From Desulfoscipio gibsoniae DSM 7213 (GTDB lineage: Bacteria > Bacillota > Desulfotomaculia > Desulfotomaculales > Desulfallaceae), in NCBI RefSeq assembly GCF_000233715.2, contig NC_021184.1:2504001-2568000 (forward strand): DNA of 64,000 bases, in the 5' to 3' direction. A program made the position numbers and the translations under genes. Shown here piece after piece: positions 1 through 8,280 of the stretch; the stretch's first letter is position 1, and every line of letters begins with the position of its first letter. The notes beneath the pieces are model-generated. The model had not been told where the DNA came from. It ran no database searches and worked only from the letters and a program-made list of their open reading frames with translations.

Positions 1-366
1 CAGTGGTTCTCCCTTAACGGTAACTGTACCGTCCCCTGCCAGCGCGTAGTGGAAACAACTGTAATACCCCTCGTGGCAGGCCGCACCCTTTTGCTCCACC
101 AGCAAGAGCAAAGTATCCCGGTCGCAGTCAAAATACAGTTCCTTTACTTTTTGTACATTACCGGATGATTCACCCTTATGCCAAAATTTTTGCCTGCTCC
201 TGCTCCAAAACCAGGTTTCACCGGTGGAGAGCGTTCTGGCCACCGATTCGCTGTTCATATAGGCCAGCATCAGTACTTCTTTGGTCGCCACATCCTGCAC
301 AATGGCCGGTATCAATCCATCACTGTTATATTTAAGTTCTTCAGGTCTTATTTGCTTTACTTGCAC
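1..366 (-). CDS. hisI: HisI, phosphoribosyl-AMP cyclohydrolase (partial, runs off window)
   Basis: This enzyme opens the purine ring of phosphoribosyl-AMP, the third step of histidine synthesis. The reverse complement reads from GTG at 366 through 122 codons with no stop before base 1. Family signatures are visible: WFWSRSR near residue 49 and the metal-binding segment [10 protein letters not shown] near residue 100. A second in-frame GTG at 378 is also possible. It is the last visible gene of the his operon, 39 bp after hisF. The C-terminus lies outside the window, so a fused HisE (phosphoribosyl-ATP diphosphatase) domain cannot be judged. Confidence 0.9.
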   Translation of the reverse strand, partial: MQVKQIRPEELKYNSDGLIPAIVQDVATKEVLMLAYMNSESVARTLSTGETWFWSRSRQKFWHKGESSGNVQKVKELYFDCDRDTLLLLVEQKGAACHEGYYSCFHYALAGDGTVTVKGEPL

Positions 367-405
367 CTTGTCACACACCTCAGTTATATTTAATGTTTTG
401 TTAAG

Positions 406-1164
406 CTAAATGCGCACGGGCACATTGTGTTTTTGTAAATACTGTTTGGCTTGTGCAATGGAATAGGTACCAAAGTGAAAAATGGAAGCGGCGAGAGCGG
501 CATCGGCCTCGCCAATTGTGAGCCCGTCAACAATATGATCAAGGTCACCGACCCCGCCGGAGGCAATCACCGGTATTTGCACAGACCGGGCAATAGCCTT
601 GGTCAGTGGTATGTCATAACCATCCTTGGTTCCGTCCCGGTCCATGCTGGTCAGTAATATTTCACCAGCCCCCAACTCTTCCATCCGCACCGCCCAGGAC
701 ACAGCATCAATGCCGGTAGGTGTACGTCCCCCGTGAATATATACTTCCCATTTATCTTGCCCCACACGGCGGGCATCTATGGCCACCACAATACACTGGC
801 TGCCGAACCGGGCCGACGCCTCGGCGATCAGGCGGGGATTTTTCACTGCAGCGGTGTTAATAGAAACTTTATCCGCACCGGCGGAAAGCATGGCCCGGAT
901 GTCCTCCAATGTGCTGATTCCCCCGCCTACGGTGTAGGGGATAAATACCTCGGCAGCCGTGCGGTACACCATATCCAGCACAGTTTTACGCCCCTGGGCG
1001 GACGCGGTGATATCCAAAAAAACCAGCTCGTCCGCACCCTCCCGGTCGTAAAATGCGGCCAGTTCCACTGGATCCCCCGCATCCCTTAAATTAACGAAGT
1101 TGGTACCCTTGACCACACGCCCGCCGGTGACGTCCAGGCAAGGGATGATTCTTTTCATTAACAT
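406..1164 (-). CDS. hisF: HisF, imidazole glycerol phosphate synthase cyclase subunit
   Basis: HisF is the (beta-alpha)8 cyclase that takes ammonia from HisH and converts PRFAR to imidazole glycerol phosphate and AICAR. Seen: the N-terminal [14 protein letters not shown] with the catalytic Asp, the second catalytic Asp in VVAIDARR, and phosphate-binding glycines in VIASGGVG. Length 252 matches the family. The second ATG at 1158 overlaps the hisA stop (TAATG), and [10 protein letters not shown] is the usual family N-terminus, so 1158 is as likely a start as 1164. This implies translational coupling to hisA. Confidence 0.95.
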   Translation of the reverse strand: MLMKRIIPCLDVTGGRVVKGTNFVNLRDAGDPVELAAFYDREGADELVFLDITASAQGRKTVLDMVYRTAAEVFIPYTVGGGISTLEDIRAMLSAGADKVSINTAAVKNPRLIAEASARFGSQCIVVAIDARRVGQDKWEVYIHGGRTPTGIDAVSWAVRMEELGAGEILLTSMDRDGTKDGYDIPLTKAIARSVQIPVIASGGVGDLDHIVDGLTIGEADAALAASIFHFGTYSIAQAKQYLQKHNVPVRI

Positions 1165-1904
1165 GATACTGACTGTTTTTTCCCTTCTAATGCCAGGGCC
1201 TCGTCAATGTTTACAGTACCGGCGTATAGCGCTTTACCTACGATAACTCCCTCAACACCAAGGGGAGCCAGCTCATTAAGCGCAACAATATCCTCTATGG
1301 TGGACACACCACCCGAGGCAATCACTTTCATTTTACTGGACATAGCTAACTTTTTAATAGCCTCAGTGTTTGGCCCCTTTAAAGTACCGTCGCGGGAAAT
1401 ATCAGTGAATACCACCCTGGTGATCCCCATTTGGCTGATTTCATCAGCCAATTCCAATGCATCCTTTTCCGCAGTCAGCCCCCAGCCCTCAATGGCCACT
1501 TTACCATCGCGGGCGTCAATACCCACCACAATATGTTCGCTGCCGAAGCGCGCACAGGCATCCGCCACCAGCGCCGGGTTCTGGATGGCCACCGTACCCA
1601 AAATAACCCTGGCCACTCCCATTTGCAGTAACCGTTCAACGGTGATCAAATCACGAATGCCGCCCCCTACTTGCACTGGTATATTTAAAACTTTGATAAT
1701 TTCCTGAATAGTTTCCAGGTTCCTGGGCGAGCCGGCAAAGGCGCCATCCAGGTCTACCAGGTGCAGCATGCGGGCACCGCTGCCCTGCCATACTCGGGCT
1801 ACAGCGGCCGGATCATTGGAATAGACGGTCTCGCGGTCCAGTTTACCCTCCACCAGGCGTACACACTTCCCAGCCCGCAGGTCTATAGCCGGGATAATTA
1901 ACAT
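1158..1904 (-). CDS. hisA: HisA, ProFAR isomerase
   Basis: HisA isomerises the aminoaldose ProFAR to the aminoketose PRFAR. Seen: N-terminal [15 protein letters not shown] with the catalytic Asp, the second Asp in [11 protein letters not shown], and GGGIRD and ASGGVS phosphate loops of the half-barrel repeats. 248 residues is normal. It overlaps hisH upstream by a few bases and hisF downstream, as expected for a tightly coupled operon. Confidence 0.95.
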   Translation of the reverse strand: MLIIPAIDLRAGKCVRLVEGKLDRETVYSNDPAAVARVWQGSGARMLHLVDLDGAFAGSPRNLETIQEIIKVLNIPVQVGGGIRDLITVERLLQMGVARVILGTVAIQNPALVADACARFGSEHIVVGIDARDGKVAIEGWGLTAEKDALELADEISQMGITRVVFTDISRDGTLKGPNTEAIKKLAMSSKMKVIASGGVSTIEDIVALNELAPLGVEGVIVGKALYAGTVNIDEALALEGKKQSVSC

Positions 1905-2509
1905 TTTTCAACCAACCTCCCAAAATTCTCTAAAATGCGCAGGCCCAGGGCGCTGCTTTTTTCCGGATGAAATTGAATACCAAACACATTGGCCTTGGCG
2001 GCAACGGAAGTAAATTCCATGCCGTACTCAGTGGTAACCACCGTCAACTCCGGATCGGCAGGTTCCACATAATAGGAATGAACGAAATAAAACGCGGCAT
2101 GTTCTGGGATATCCCGAAAAAGCGGACAGTTTTTTTTATACGACAATGTATTCCAGCCCATGTGCGGAATTTTGAGCCCGGGCGGCAAACGCCTTACCCG
2201 ACCAGGAAACACACCCAGTCCGGCGGTAGTGCCCCATTCCTCACTGGACTGAAACAACAGCTGCAGCCCCAGGCAAATACCTAAAAAAGGCTTACCTGCA
2301 TTAATAACACCATATATAGCATCCACCAGGCCATGCGCTTTAAGGTTATTCATGGCATCGGAAAATGCCCCCACACCGGGCAAAACAACCCCCGAGGCTT
2401 TTTTAAGCACCTGTGGGTCTGAGGTTACTTCCACGGTGACGCCCGTCTTTTCAAAACCTTTGGCAACGCTGCGCAAATTGCCCATACCATAATCAATAAT
2501 GGCAATCAA
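1898..2509 (-). CDS. hisH: HisH, imidazole glycerol phosphate synthase glutaminase subunit
   Basis: HisH is the class I glutamine amidotransferase that feeds ammonia to HisF. The nucleophile Cys lies in GICLGLQLLFQ and the His/Glu pair in FHPEKSSALG. The frame is open to 2530. The TTG at 2509 is preferred as start because it gives the family N-terminus LIAIIDYGMGN and has a purine-rich GGAGAGGGG ribosome binding site just upstream. The gene sits between hisB and hisA with minimal spacing. Confidence 0.92.
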   Translation of the reverse strand: MIAIIDYGMGNLRSVAKGFEKTGVTVEVTSDPQVLKKASGVVLPGVGAFSDAMNNLKAHGLVDAIYGVINAGKPFLGICLGLQLLFQSSEEWGTTAGLGVFPGRVRRLPPGLKIPHMGWNTLSYKKNCPLFRDIPEHAAFYFVHSYYVEPADPELTVVTTEYGMEFTSVAAKANVFGIQFHPEKSSALGLRILENFGRLVEKC

Positions 2510-2530
2510 AAGATTTTTCCCCTCTCCCAA

Positions 2531-3130
2531 TTAAAGTACACCTTTAGTGGAAGGCAATCCCCTTTGGGGGTCTTTAATTTCAGCAGCTGAGCGCAAAACA
2601 CGGCCCAATCCCTTAAAAACAGCTTCTATGATATGATGTGTGTTCTTGCCGGCCATCATGTGCACGTGCAGGGTTAACGCACCGTTTGTAGCAAAGGCCC
2701 GCAAAAACTCCTCCACCAGCTCGGTATCGAAATCCCCCACTTTTGCGGTGGGCAGCGGCACATCAAAGGCTAAATAGCCGCGACCGCTAAAATCCAGGGC
2801 TACCGCCACCAGTGCCTCATCCATGGGCAGCAGCACGTGTCCATATCTTTCTATGCCGTGCTTGTCACCCAGCGCTGTTTTAAGCGCCTGTCCCAGGCAG
2901 ATGCCCACATCCTCTACGGTATGATGGGCATCCACCGCCAGGTCACCCCGGACCAGCAGCTTAAGCTGCATGCCGCCATGCTTGGCCAGCAGGTCCAGCA
3001 TGTGATCCATGAAACCCACGCCTGTATTGATTTCAGATTTACCGGTACTATCCAAGGCCAGGTACAGCGATACACAGGTTTCGTTTGTTTCCCGATTGAT
3101 TTCCGCACTGCGCATATTTTTTATTTCCAT
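2531..3130 (-). CDS. hisB: HisB, imidazoleglycerol-phosphate dehydratase
   Basis: This dehydratase converts imidazole glycerol phosphate to imidazole acetol phosphate. It is the monofunctional type of 199 residues, without the histidinol phosphatase domain of enteric HisB. Manganese-binding motifs are present: DAHHTVEDVGICLGQAL in the first half and THHIIEAVFKGLGR in the second. It abuts hisC directly (hisC stop region at 3131). No separate histidinol phosphatase gene is visible in the window. Confidence 0.95.
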   Translation of the reverse strand: MEIKNMRSAEINRETNETCVSLYLALDSTGKSEINTGVGFMDHMLDLLAKHGGMQLKLLVRGDLAVDAHHTVEDVGICLGQALKTALGDKHGIERYGHVLLPMDEALVAVALDFSGRGYLAFDVPLPTAKVGDFDTELVEEFLRAFATNGALTLHVHMMAGKNTHHIIEAVFKGLGRVLRSAAEIKDPQRGLPSTKGVL

Positions 3131-4213
3131 TCAATCTTTCTCCCCAAGCATGGCAATAACCTGCTGTAATGAGCGTAAAAAAATCACATTTTCCTCGGTT
3201 TGCCCCACGGATACTCGCAGATATTGAGATAACAGCGGATCACCAAAATTACGCACCAGTACACCCCGCGAGAGTAAACCATCAAAAACATCCGCGGCCG
3301 AATAACCAGTTTTAAACATTAAATAGTTGGCATCCGAAGGCAGCACATCAAAACCTGGCATTTGTTGCATTGTATTATATAATATGTCCCTTTGCCTGGT
3401 TATCTCAGCCACCTGCGGGGCGAAGACATCCCGGTGACGCAACACGGTAAGCGCAGCCACCTGGGAGAAAGTATTTAAGTTAAACGGTTGTTTAACTTTA
3501 AAAAGATACTGCAGCACTTGAGACTGAGCAAATAAATAGCCCACCCTAAGACCCGCCAGACCGTAAGCTTTTGAAAAGGTACGCAAAATTACCAGGTTGG
3601 GATACCTGTCCAGAAGCGGCAGGAAATCCGGACCGCCAAATTCAACGTAAGCCTGGTCCACCACCACAGGGCAGGGACAGTTATCCAGTATGGACTGCAC
3701 TTGTTCCACTGTGGCCGAATTACCGGAGGGGTTATTAGGTGAACAAAGTACCACCAAAGCTGCATCGCCGCTTGCCCTGACAATCTCCGGCACATCCAGT
3801 TCAAAATCAAACTGCCTGGGTATTTCCACTATTTCAGCACCGGCCACCCGGGCATGGATACCATACATGGAAAAGGTGGGCACGGCAATCACCACCCGGT
3901 TTCCGGCACCAAAAGTCAGCATTAGATCCAAGATCAGCTCATCCGAGCCATTGCCCACCATAATTTGTTCAGCACTTACACCGTGACAGTGGGCCAGTTC
4001 TTGCACGAGCTGTTGCGCCATGGCATCCGGATAGCGGGTAAAAGACTGCGGTCCCAGCATTTCATTAATGGCCAGCCGTATTTCCTCGGGAAAGTCATAG
4101 GGGTTTTCATTCGCATTAAGTTTAATCACCCCCGGATAAGTTATCTCTTGATAAGGGACCAGTTCCTGAAGACCTTTCCGCACCAACCGGCCAGGGTCAA
4201 ATCGATTTTCCAT
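3131..4213 (-). CDS. hisC: HisC, histidinol-phosphate aminotransferase
   Basis: This fold-type I PLP aminotransferase converts imidazole acetol phosphate to histidinol phosphate. The PLP lysine is in TFSKAYGLAGLRVGY; the family segment KLNANENPYDFP lies near residue 26 and CSPNNPSGN near the middle. The frame stays open upstream inside hisD, but ATG 4213 (MENRFDPG) gives 360 residues, the normal length. It begins 1 base after the hisD stop. Confidence 0.95.
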   Translation of the reverse strand: MENRFDPGRLVRKGLQELVPYQEITYPGVIKLNANENPYDFPEEIRLAINEMLGPQSFTRYPDAMAQQLVQELAHCHGVSAEQIMVGNGSDELILDLMLTFGAGNRVVIAVPTFSMYGIHARVAGAEIVEIPRQFDFELDVPEIVRASGDAALVVLCSPNNPSGNSATVEQVQSILDNCPCPVVVDQAYVEFGGPDFLPLLDRYPNLVILRTFSKAYGLAGLRVGYLFAQSQVLQYLFKVKQPFNLNTFSQVAALTVLRHRDVFAPQVAEITRQRDILYNTMQQMPGFDVLPSDANYLMFKTGYSAADVFDGLLSRGVLVRNFGDPLLSQYLRVSVGQTEENVIFLRSLQQVIAMLGEKD

Positions 4214-4214
4214 A

Positions 4215-5747
4215 TCAGCGTCTTTCCCCTTCCCCCGGGTTGTTATTCCACCGGTTAAAATTAGTTGCCGGGTTATTGCTCCCCTTTTGCGGCGGCGTCC
4301 GCCCGGGCAAGTCGCCAAAGCCGGGCTTGATCCCAGACATGCCCGGCAAATTACGCGGAGCATATTTATTATCGGTTAATGCGGGTAGGGTAGGCAGCCC
4401 GTGGCTGATTGCACCGCTATTAATATTCTGTGCACCGGACAATCCATCATTCAAGCTTTCGGCCAGCACCGACAATCTACATTGCACGGATGCCGCGTGG
4501 GCGTCCAGCCCTTCCGTGCCGGCCAGTGCAACAATATGCTCACCGTCCCTGGCCAGTGCCCTGGGGGAATACCCAATTAAACTGGTTTTTTTCATAAAGG
4601 TATCTACATTGAGGGGTGAGAAAAATCTGGCCGTACCACCTGTAGGCAACACATGATTAGGACCGGCCATGTAATCGCCCACCGGCTCGGGTGAATAATG
4701 TCCAAGGAAAACAGCCCCGGCGTTGTTCACTGACCCCAGCCAGCGATAGGGATCGGACACCAGCAACTCCAGGTGCTCGGGAGCAAATGAATTGGCCACC
4801 TGGACAGCCTCATCCAGGGTAGCAGTGATAATGATGGCCCCTCTTTCGTTAATTGATTTTTCGGCTACCTTGCGCCGGCTCAATTTAGCGAGCTGCTTAC
4901 TGATTTGCTGCTGCACCTTTTCGGCTAACCCAACCACCGGCGTCACCAGTATGGATGAGGCCAGTTCATCATGCTCTGCCTGGGCCAGCATATCCGCAGC
5001 CACAAACTCTGGACTGGCCGATTCATCGGCAACAATAAGCACTTCACTGGGGCCGGCCAGCATATCTATATCCACCGCGCCAAACACCTGCCGTTTGGCC
5101 GCCGTTACATAAATATTTCCCGGACCCGTTATTTTATCCACCCGGGCAATGGTTGGAGTGCCATAGGCCAGCGCAGCTACAGCCTGGGCCCCGCCCACCC
5201 GGTAAATCTCTGTCACCCCCGCCTCGGCGGCCGCCACCAGTGTATAGGGGTTCACCGCGCCGCTGGAGTCGGGTGGCGTAACCATCACTATCTGCTTAAC
5301 CCCCGCCACTGCAGCGGGAATTGCGTTCATCAACACCGAGGAAGGATAGGACGCCTTACCCCCGGGCACATAGATACCCACCCTGCTCAGGGGCGAGATT
5401 ATCTGCCCCAGCATGGTACCGTCGGGTTGCGGGTCGATCCACGAATTGCGCAGCTGGCGGCAGTGATAACGATAAATATTTTGGGCGGCCACACGCAATG
5501 CTGCTAAAAAACGATCACTTACCTTTTGATAAGCAGCCTTTATTTCAGCATCCCCCACCGGAAGGTCCGAAGGTGCCAGATCAGCACCGTCCAACCTGTT
5601 GGTTATGGCACATAATTGGTCATCTCCACCATCCCGGACAGCATTAATAATATCCTTCACTACATTCTCAACCTTTTCCAAATCCACAGTTCTACTTTGT
5701 AACAGATTGGACAGGGCTTTATCCACTGATCTTATTATGCGAATCAA
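4215..5747 (-). CDS. hisD: HisD, histidinol dehydrogenase with long C-terminal tail
   Basis: HisD carries out the final two NAD-dependent oxidations from histidinol to histidine and needs zinc. Seen: ITGPGNIYVTAAKR, GPSEVLIVAD, the catalytic SFAPEHLEL segment and GPNHVLPTGGTARF. The start is a TTG with a strong AAAGGAGG upstream. The core ends around VQCRLSVLAESL near residue 433. About 75 further residues follow, rich in Pro, Gly and Asn, which normal HisD proteins (about 430 residues) lack. It is the first structural gene after the promoter at 5790-5818. Confidence 0.95.
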   Translation of the reverse strand: MIRIIRSVDKALSNLLQSRTVDLEKVENVVKDIINAVRDGGDDQLCAITNRLDGADLAPSDLPVGDAEIKAAYQKVSDRFLAALRVAAQNIYRYHCRQLRNSWIDPQPDGTMLGQIISPLSRVGIYVPGGKASYPSSVLMNAIPAAVAGVKQIVMVTPPDSSGAVNPYTLVAAAEAGVTEIYRVGGAQAVAALAYGTPTIARVDKITGPGNIYVTAAKRQVFGAVDIDMLAGPSEVLIVADESASPEFVAADMLAQAEHDELASSILVTPVVGLAEKVQQQISKQLAKLSRRKVAEKSINERGAIIITATLDEAVQVANSFAPEHLELLVSDPYRWLGSVNNAGAVFLGHYSPEPVGDYMAGPNHVLPTGGTARFFSPLNVDTFMKKTSLIGYSPRALARDGEHIVALAGTEGLDAHAASVQCRLSVLAESLNDGLSGAQNINSGAISHGLPTLPALTDNKYAPRNLPGMSGIKPGFGDLPGRTPPQKGSNNPATNFNRWNNNPGEGERR

Positions 5748-5789
5748 AAAATGCCCTCCTTTAATACATTAAAGCGATGATACAATAAA

Positions 5790-5818
5790 ATATTAAAGCA
5801 GTATCTCTCTACTGTCAA
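5790..5818 (-). promoter_or_regulatory. Sigma-A promoter of the his operon, with dyad
   Basis: On the minus strand TTGACA and TAATAT are separated by exactly 17 bp, ahead of the hisD ribosome binding site. A dyad GATAC...GTATC overlaps the -10 and spacer (about 5778-5805). Because a TrpR-like regulator gene lies immediately upstream, this dyad is a candidate operator. The promoter is seen; the operator role is inferred. Confidence 0.7.
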
Positions 5819-5820
5819 CA

Positions 5821-6141
5821 TTAATTTTTATCTTCACCTGCATCACCTGCGCTTTGCAGCCTGTCCAGTACTGTCTTATAACCATCCGCGCCGTAATTCA
5901 AAGATCTCTTCACTCTGCTAATGGTGGCCGTGCTGGCCCCCGTACGGGAAGCAATTTCACCGTAAGTGAAGTTACCTTGCAGCATTCTGGCCACCTCCAA
6001 CCGCTGCGCCATGGTTTTTAATTCTGTAACCGTGCAAACGTCCTCAAAAAATTGATAACACTCATCGGTATTGTTGAGCTTTAAAATAGCGTCAAAAAGT
6101 TGATCCAGTAAAGGATCGCGTAATTTTCCGGTGTAAGCCAC
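5821..6141 (-). CDS. yerC: YerC/YecD-type TrpR-superfamily regulator (HisR-like)
   Basis: A 106-residue all-helical protein of the TrpR/YerC family. Residues 20-50 resemble the family core (FFEDVCTVTELKTMAQRLEVA), and the helix-turn-helix is TYGEIASRTGASTATISRVKRSL near residues 59-81. Firmicute YerC proteins have been linked to regulation of histidine genes under the name HisR. Its position directly upstream of the his promoter on the same strand supports that role here. The effector is unknown from sequence. Confidence 0.85.
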   Translation of the reverse strand: MAYTGKLRDPLLDQLFDAILKLNNTDECYQFFEDVCTVTELKTMAQRLEVARMLQGNFTYGEIASRTGASTATISRVKRSLNYGADGYKTVLDRLQSAGDAGEDKN

Positions 6142-6298
6142 CTTATTATTCCTCCCAGGTTTATTAATACATATTTAGGTTGTTATTTCTGGTTACCTAA
6201 TATGCAGTTCGACAACCTGTAAACAAATCCTTTTTTTCGGTAAAGTGTTAATATAAAAAAGAGAGGCTCCGTCCCTTAAAGCTTTCGTCGACTTGATA

Positions 6299-6357
6299 GG
6301 TGCCGGGTGTTGAAAGGTTGAAAATCTTTGATTTTCAACCTTTCAACATCCGGCACC
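6299..6357. repeat. Dispersed intergenic palindrome, family 1 (full)
   Basis: A nearly perfect inverted repeat: arms beginning GGTGCCGGGTGTTGAAAGG and its complement flank an AT-rich loop. Related copies occur at 58446-58508 (full) and at 34200-34222, 44892-44918 and 59793-59821 (half sites). All lie between genes. It could be a MITE or REP-like element or fold as a transcript hairpin. Confidence 0.8.
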
Positions 6358-6410
6358 AAAGCCTACCTTTTCGAACAAGCTCATTAAGAAAAAATCAAGA
6401 GTCTATCGAA

Positions 6411-6833
6411 TTAGAAAGGAAACTTATGTAAAAATTCTCCCGGTGAACTAATTTTCATGCCGATTTTATCCCCCAGGTCCAGTTCTAGAAAATGTTTGTC
6501 CAAGCTTAGCAACCAATCAACTTTCCCCGTTATGGCTGCTGCTAAAATAGCAGCATCTTTCTCGTTAATCATTTTTTTAGCTTTTTCTATATCTTCCTCG
6601 GTTGGGTCTATTAATTTAAATGGCAAATTTTTAAACAGCGAATATACATGCACCAGACCAGCAGGAAGCTTCTTTTGCACATTACGATATACTTCGCTTA
6701 CAACATTCTCACAAATGCACGGGATTATAATGTTTAACTCAGCCAGTACCAAGACCTCATAAGAACCACCCTTTTTTGAAGCTAGACCTGCTATAATCAC
6801 GCTGCTGTCCAAGAAGATGTTATTCCGTTTCAT
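6411..6833 (-). CDS. PIN-domain toxin (VapC-like ribonuclease)
   Basis: 140 residues with a PIN fold. The first acidic residue is in IFLDSSVIIAGL, a central Glu lies in ENVVSEVY, and the third acidic site is in NEKDAAILAAAI, followed by DWLLSLDKHFLELD. These Mg-dependent RNases usually act as toxins. Its start overlaps the upstream antitoxin gene by 14 bp, the usual order for type II systems of this kind. The RNA target cannot be read from sequence. Confidence 0.85.
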   Translation of the reverse strand: MKRNNIFLDSSVIIAGLASKKGGSYEVLVLAELNIIIPCICENVVSEVYRNVQKKLPAGLVHVYSLFKNLPFKLIDPTEEDIEKAKKMINEKDAAILAAAITGKVDWLLSLDKHFLELDLGDKIGMKISSPGEFLHKFPF

Positions 6834-7113
6834 AAGCGTGATTGCCTTCCCTCAACTCTAGAAGTAATTTCTCTAGATCAATGTCATCGTTAAACATTTC
6901 TTTCTGAAAATTATCAGCCAACTCTTTGATAAGCAACCTTTCAGGTATTGCAACGATAGCCTTACCAATTTGAAATACTTCCAAATAAGAATCCTCTTTG
7001 ATACCAAGCCTTTCTCTAATTTCAACCGGTATGGTTAGCTGTCCTTTTCCCCAGACCCTTACTTTTTTAGATTTCACAGAATCCACATATCTAACAACTC
7101 TATTATCCGACAT
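6820..7113 (-). CDS. AbrB/MazE/SpoVT-family antitoxin
   Basis: 97 residues with a swapped-hairpin DNA-binding segment around residues 15-50: KVRVWGKGQLTIPVEIRERLGI, then a hydrophobic strand and IVAIPERLL. The C-terminal half is acidic and likely wraps the partner PIN toxin. Antitoxin-first order and overlap with the PIN gene support a toxin-antitoxin operon that probably autoregulates. Confidence 0.85.
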   Translation of the reverse strand: MSDNRVVRYVDSVKSKKVRVWGKGQLTIPVEIRERLGIKEDSYLEVFQIGKAIVAIPERLLIKELADNFQKEMFNDDIDLEKLLLELREGNHAYETE

Positions 7114-7170
7114 ACTATAATTCCACCTTTCAGACTTTTTAATATTATATAATGTATAAAACGGAAAGGC

Positions 7171-7198
7171 AAAAACCCCCGGGGAAAACCCGGAGGTT
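7171..7198 (-). terminator. Rho-independent terminator facing leftward
   Basis: On the minus strand AACCTCCGGG pairs with CCCGGGGGTT across a TTTT loop, followed by a T-run. It directly follows the purD-tail fragment, so it may be the displaced original purD terminator. Confidence 0.65.
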
Positions 7199-7233
7199 AT
7201 AGTTCGGATACATTTGTAAATCGTATACGTTGG

Positions 7234-7485
7234 CTACCTGTTCATTAGCTTTTTACCTATATCCTTGCGGTAATGCATACCGCTGAACTTCACCCGAGAT
7301 ACGCCTTGATAAGCGAGTTCAATGGCCTCGGGGATACCCACAGCCCGCGCGGTTATGCCCAGCACCCGGCCACCCGCGGTAAAGCCGGATTTTACTGTTC
7401 TGCTTTCGGGCTATTAGGGCCCAAAAGCCGGCAAAAATCGTCAGGGTTATTAAACCCTAACGCTAGTATTAGCTTTTCATACTCT
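7234..7485 (-). repeat. purD 3'-end copy 1 plus hairpin-rich 97-bp segment
   Basis: Bases 7234-7388 on the minus strand encode a PurD C-terminus (TAGGRVLGITARA ... HYRKDIGKKLMNR, stop). The last residues differ from the intact purD, which ends KKAINK. The adjoining 97 bp (to 7485) is not purD; it contains three small hairpins (GCTA/TAGC, GGGTT/AACCC, GGGC/GCCC). The same 97 bp recurs at 16870-16966. The fragment has no start or N-terminal domains, so it is not a functional gene. Confidence 0.85.
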
Positions 7486-7596
7486 TACTTAATACTTTTG
7501 CAAACATTTTGAAGTATTGGTTTGGCTTCGAGGCAAATTTAGGGAAACATTTTAGGACATTATACAACCATATAGTTGCATAATAGGCAAAGCTTG

Positions 7597-7626
7597 TTGA
7601 CTATTTATTTGTCCCTTAGATATCAT
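7597..7626 (+). promoter_or_regulatory. Possible promoter for the secreted protein at 7739
   Basis: TTGACT and TATCAT with an 18-bp spacer lie about 110 bp upstream of the 7739 start. The -10 match is imperfect. No other feature is seen in 7486-7738. Confidence 0.35.
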
Positions 7627-7738
7627 AAAGAAAGGCATGACTAAAGCTTATAACGGCGATGGATACTATTCATATTACACATATCAAAGCCCGAATATTA
7701 AGTATACCGAATAATTAAGTATTAAGGGGGGAAACAAA

Positions 7739-8158
7739 ATGTGGCTTAAGTCGTTTGTTGGACGAATAGTAATTACCGGTGTTGCCCTTATTTCCGGCTT
7801 ATCATTAGGAATCTTTGGCTTTGGCCCTGCAATAGCTAACCAAAACCAAGAACTCGCTCCCGTTTATCAGATAAACGAGAATGGCCAGACATATGGCTCT
7901 GCAGCAAACGCAACGACGGAAGAAAATGAACCAGATTTAATTCTTGCAGAAGGTGAGGACGGCACTATTGGTTACGTTCTATCTAAAGATTTAAACGGAA
8001 AGCAGCCCAAGACGCCAAAGGAAGCTTTGGAAATACAGCGTAACACACCTAGCACTAGAATTATTCCGCTATATGATGTCGACGGTAAAACTGTCATTGG
8101 CGAATTCAAAATCAGCAAAGGAACGACAAAAATATTTCTTAATGAACAAAGCAATTAG
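7739..8158 (+). CDS. Small secreted protein of unknown function
   Basis: 139 residues. An N-terminal signal peptide is clear: K/R-containing start, hydrophobic stretch VITGVALISGLSLGIFGFG, and a likely cleavage after AIA at about residue 33. The mature part is polar and contains VYQINENGQTYGSA and repeated short beta-like stretches, with no Cys. A strong AAGGGGGG ribosome binding site precedes the ATG. No family was recognised. It is followed by a strong terminator, so it is a single-gene unit. Confidence 0.75.
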   Translation: MWLKSFVGRIVITGVALISGLSLGIFGFGPAIANQNQELAPVYQINENGQTYGSAANATTEENEPDLILAEGEDGTIGYVLSKDLNGKQPKTPKEALEIQRNTPSTRIIPLYDVDGKTVIGEFKISKGTTKIFLNEQSN

Positions 8159-8206
8159 TTGTATCATTTTAACGCGCACTCTATAAGGAAACGTGATATT
8201 ATCTAT

Positions 8207-8240
8207 GAGACCAAGGAAAAGGTAATCTTTCCTTGGTCTC
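8207..8240 (+). terminator. Terminator after the 7739 gene
   Basis: GAGACCAAGGAAA and TTTCCTTGGTCTC form a perfect 13-bp stem, followed by an AT-rich ACTAAATTTT tail. Confidence 0.75.
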
Positions 8241-8280
8241 ACTAAATTTTGGGGTAAATTGAGTTTTCATAAGCTGGGGG

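Noticed and set aside
3131-4363. Extended N-terminus of HisC to 4363
   Set aside because: It lies inside hisD and lacks homology; ATG 4213 gives the normal protein.
7273-7512. Plus-strand reading frames of 70-90 residues that look alike at 7273, 16754 and 27137
   Set aside because: They are antisense to purD tails; the similarity reflects the DNA repeat, not a protein family.
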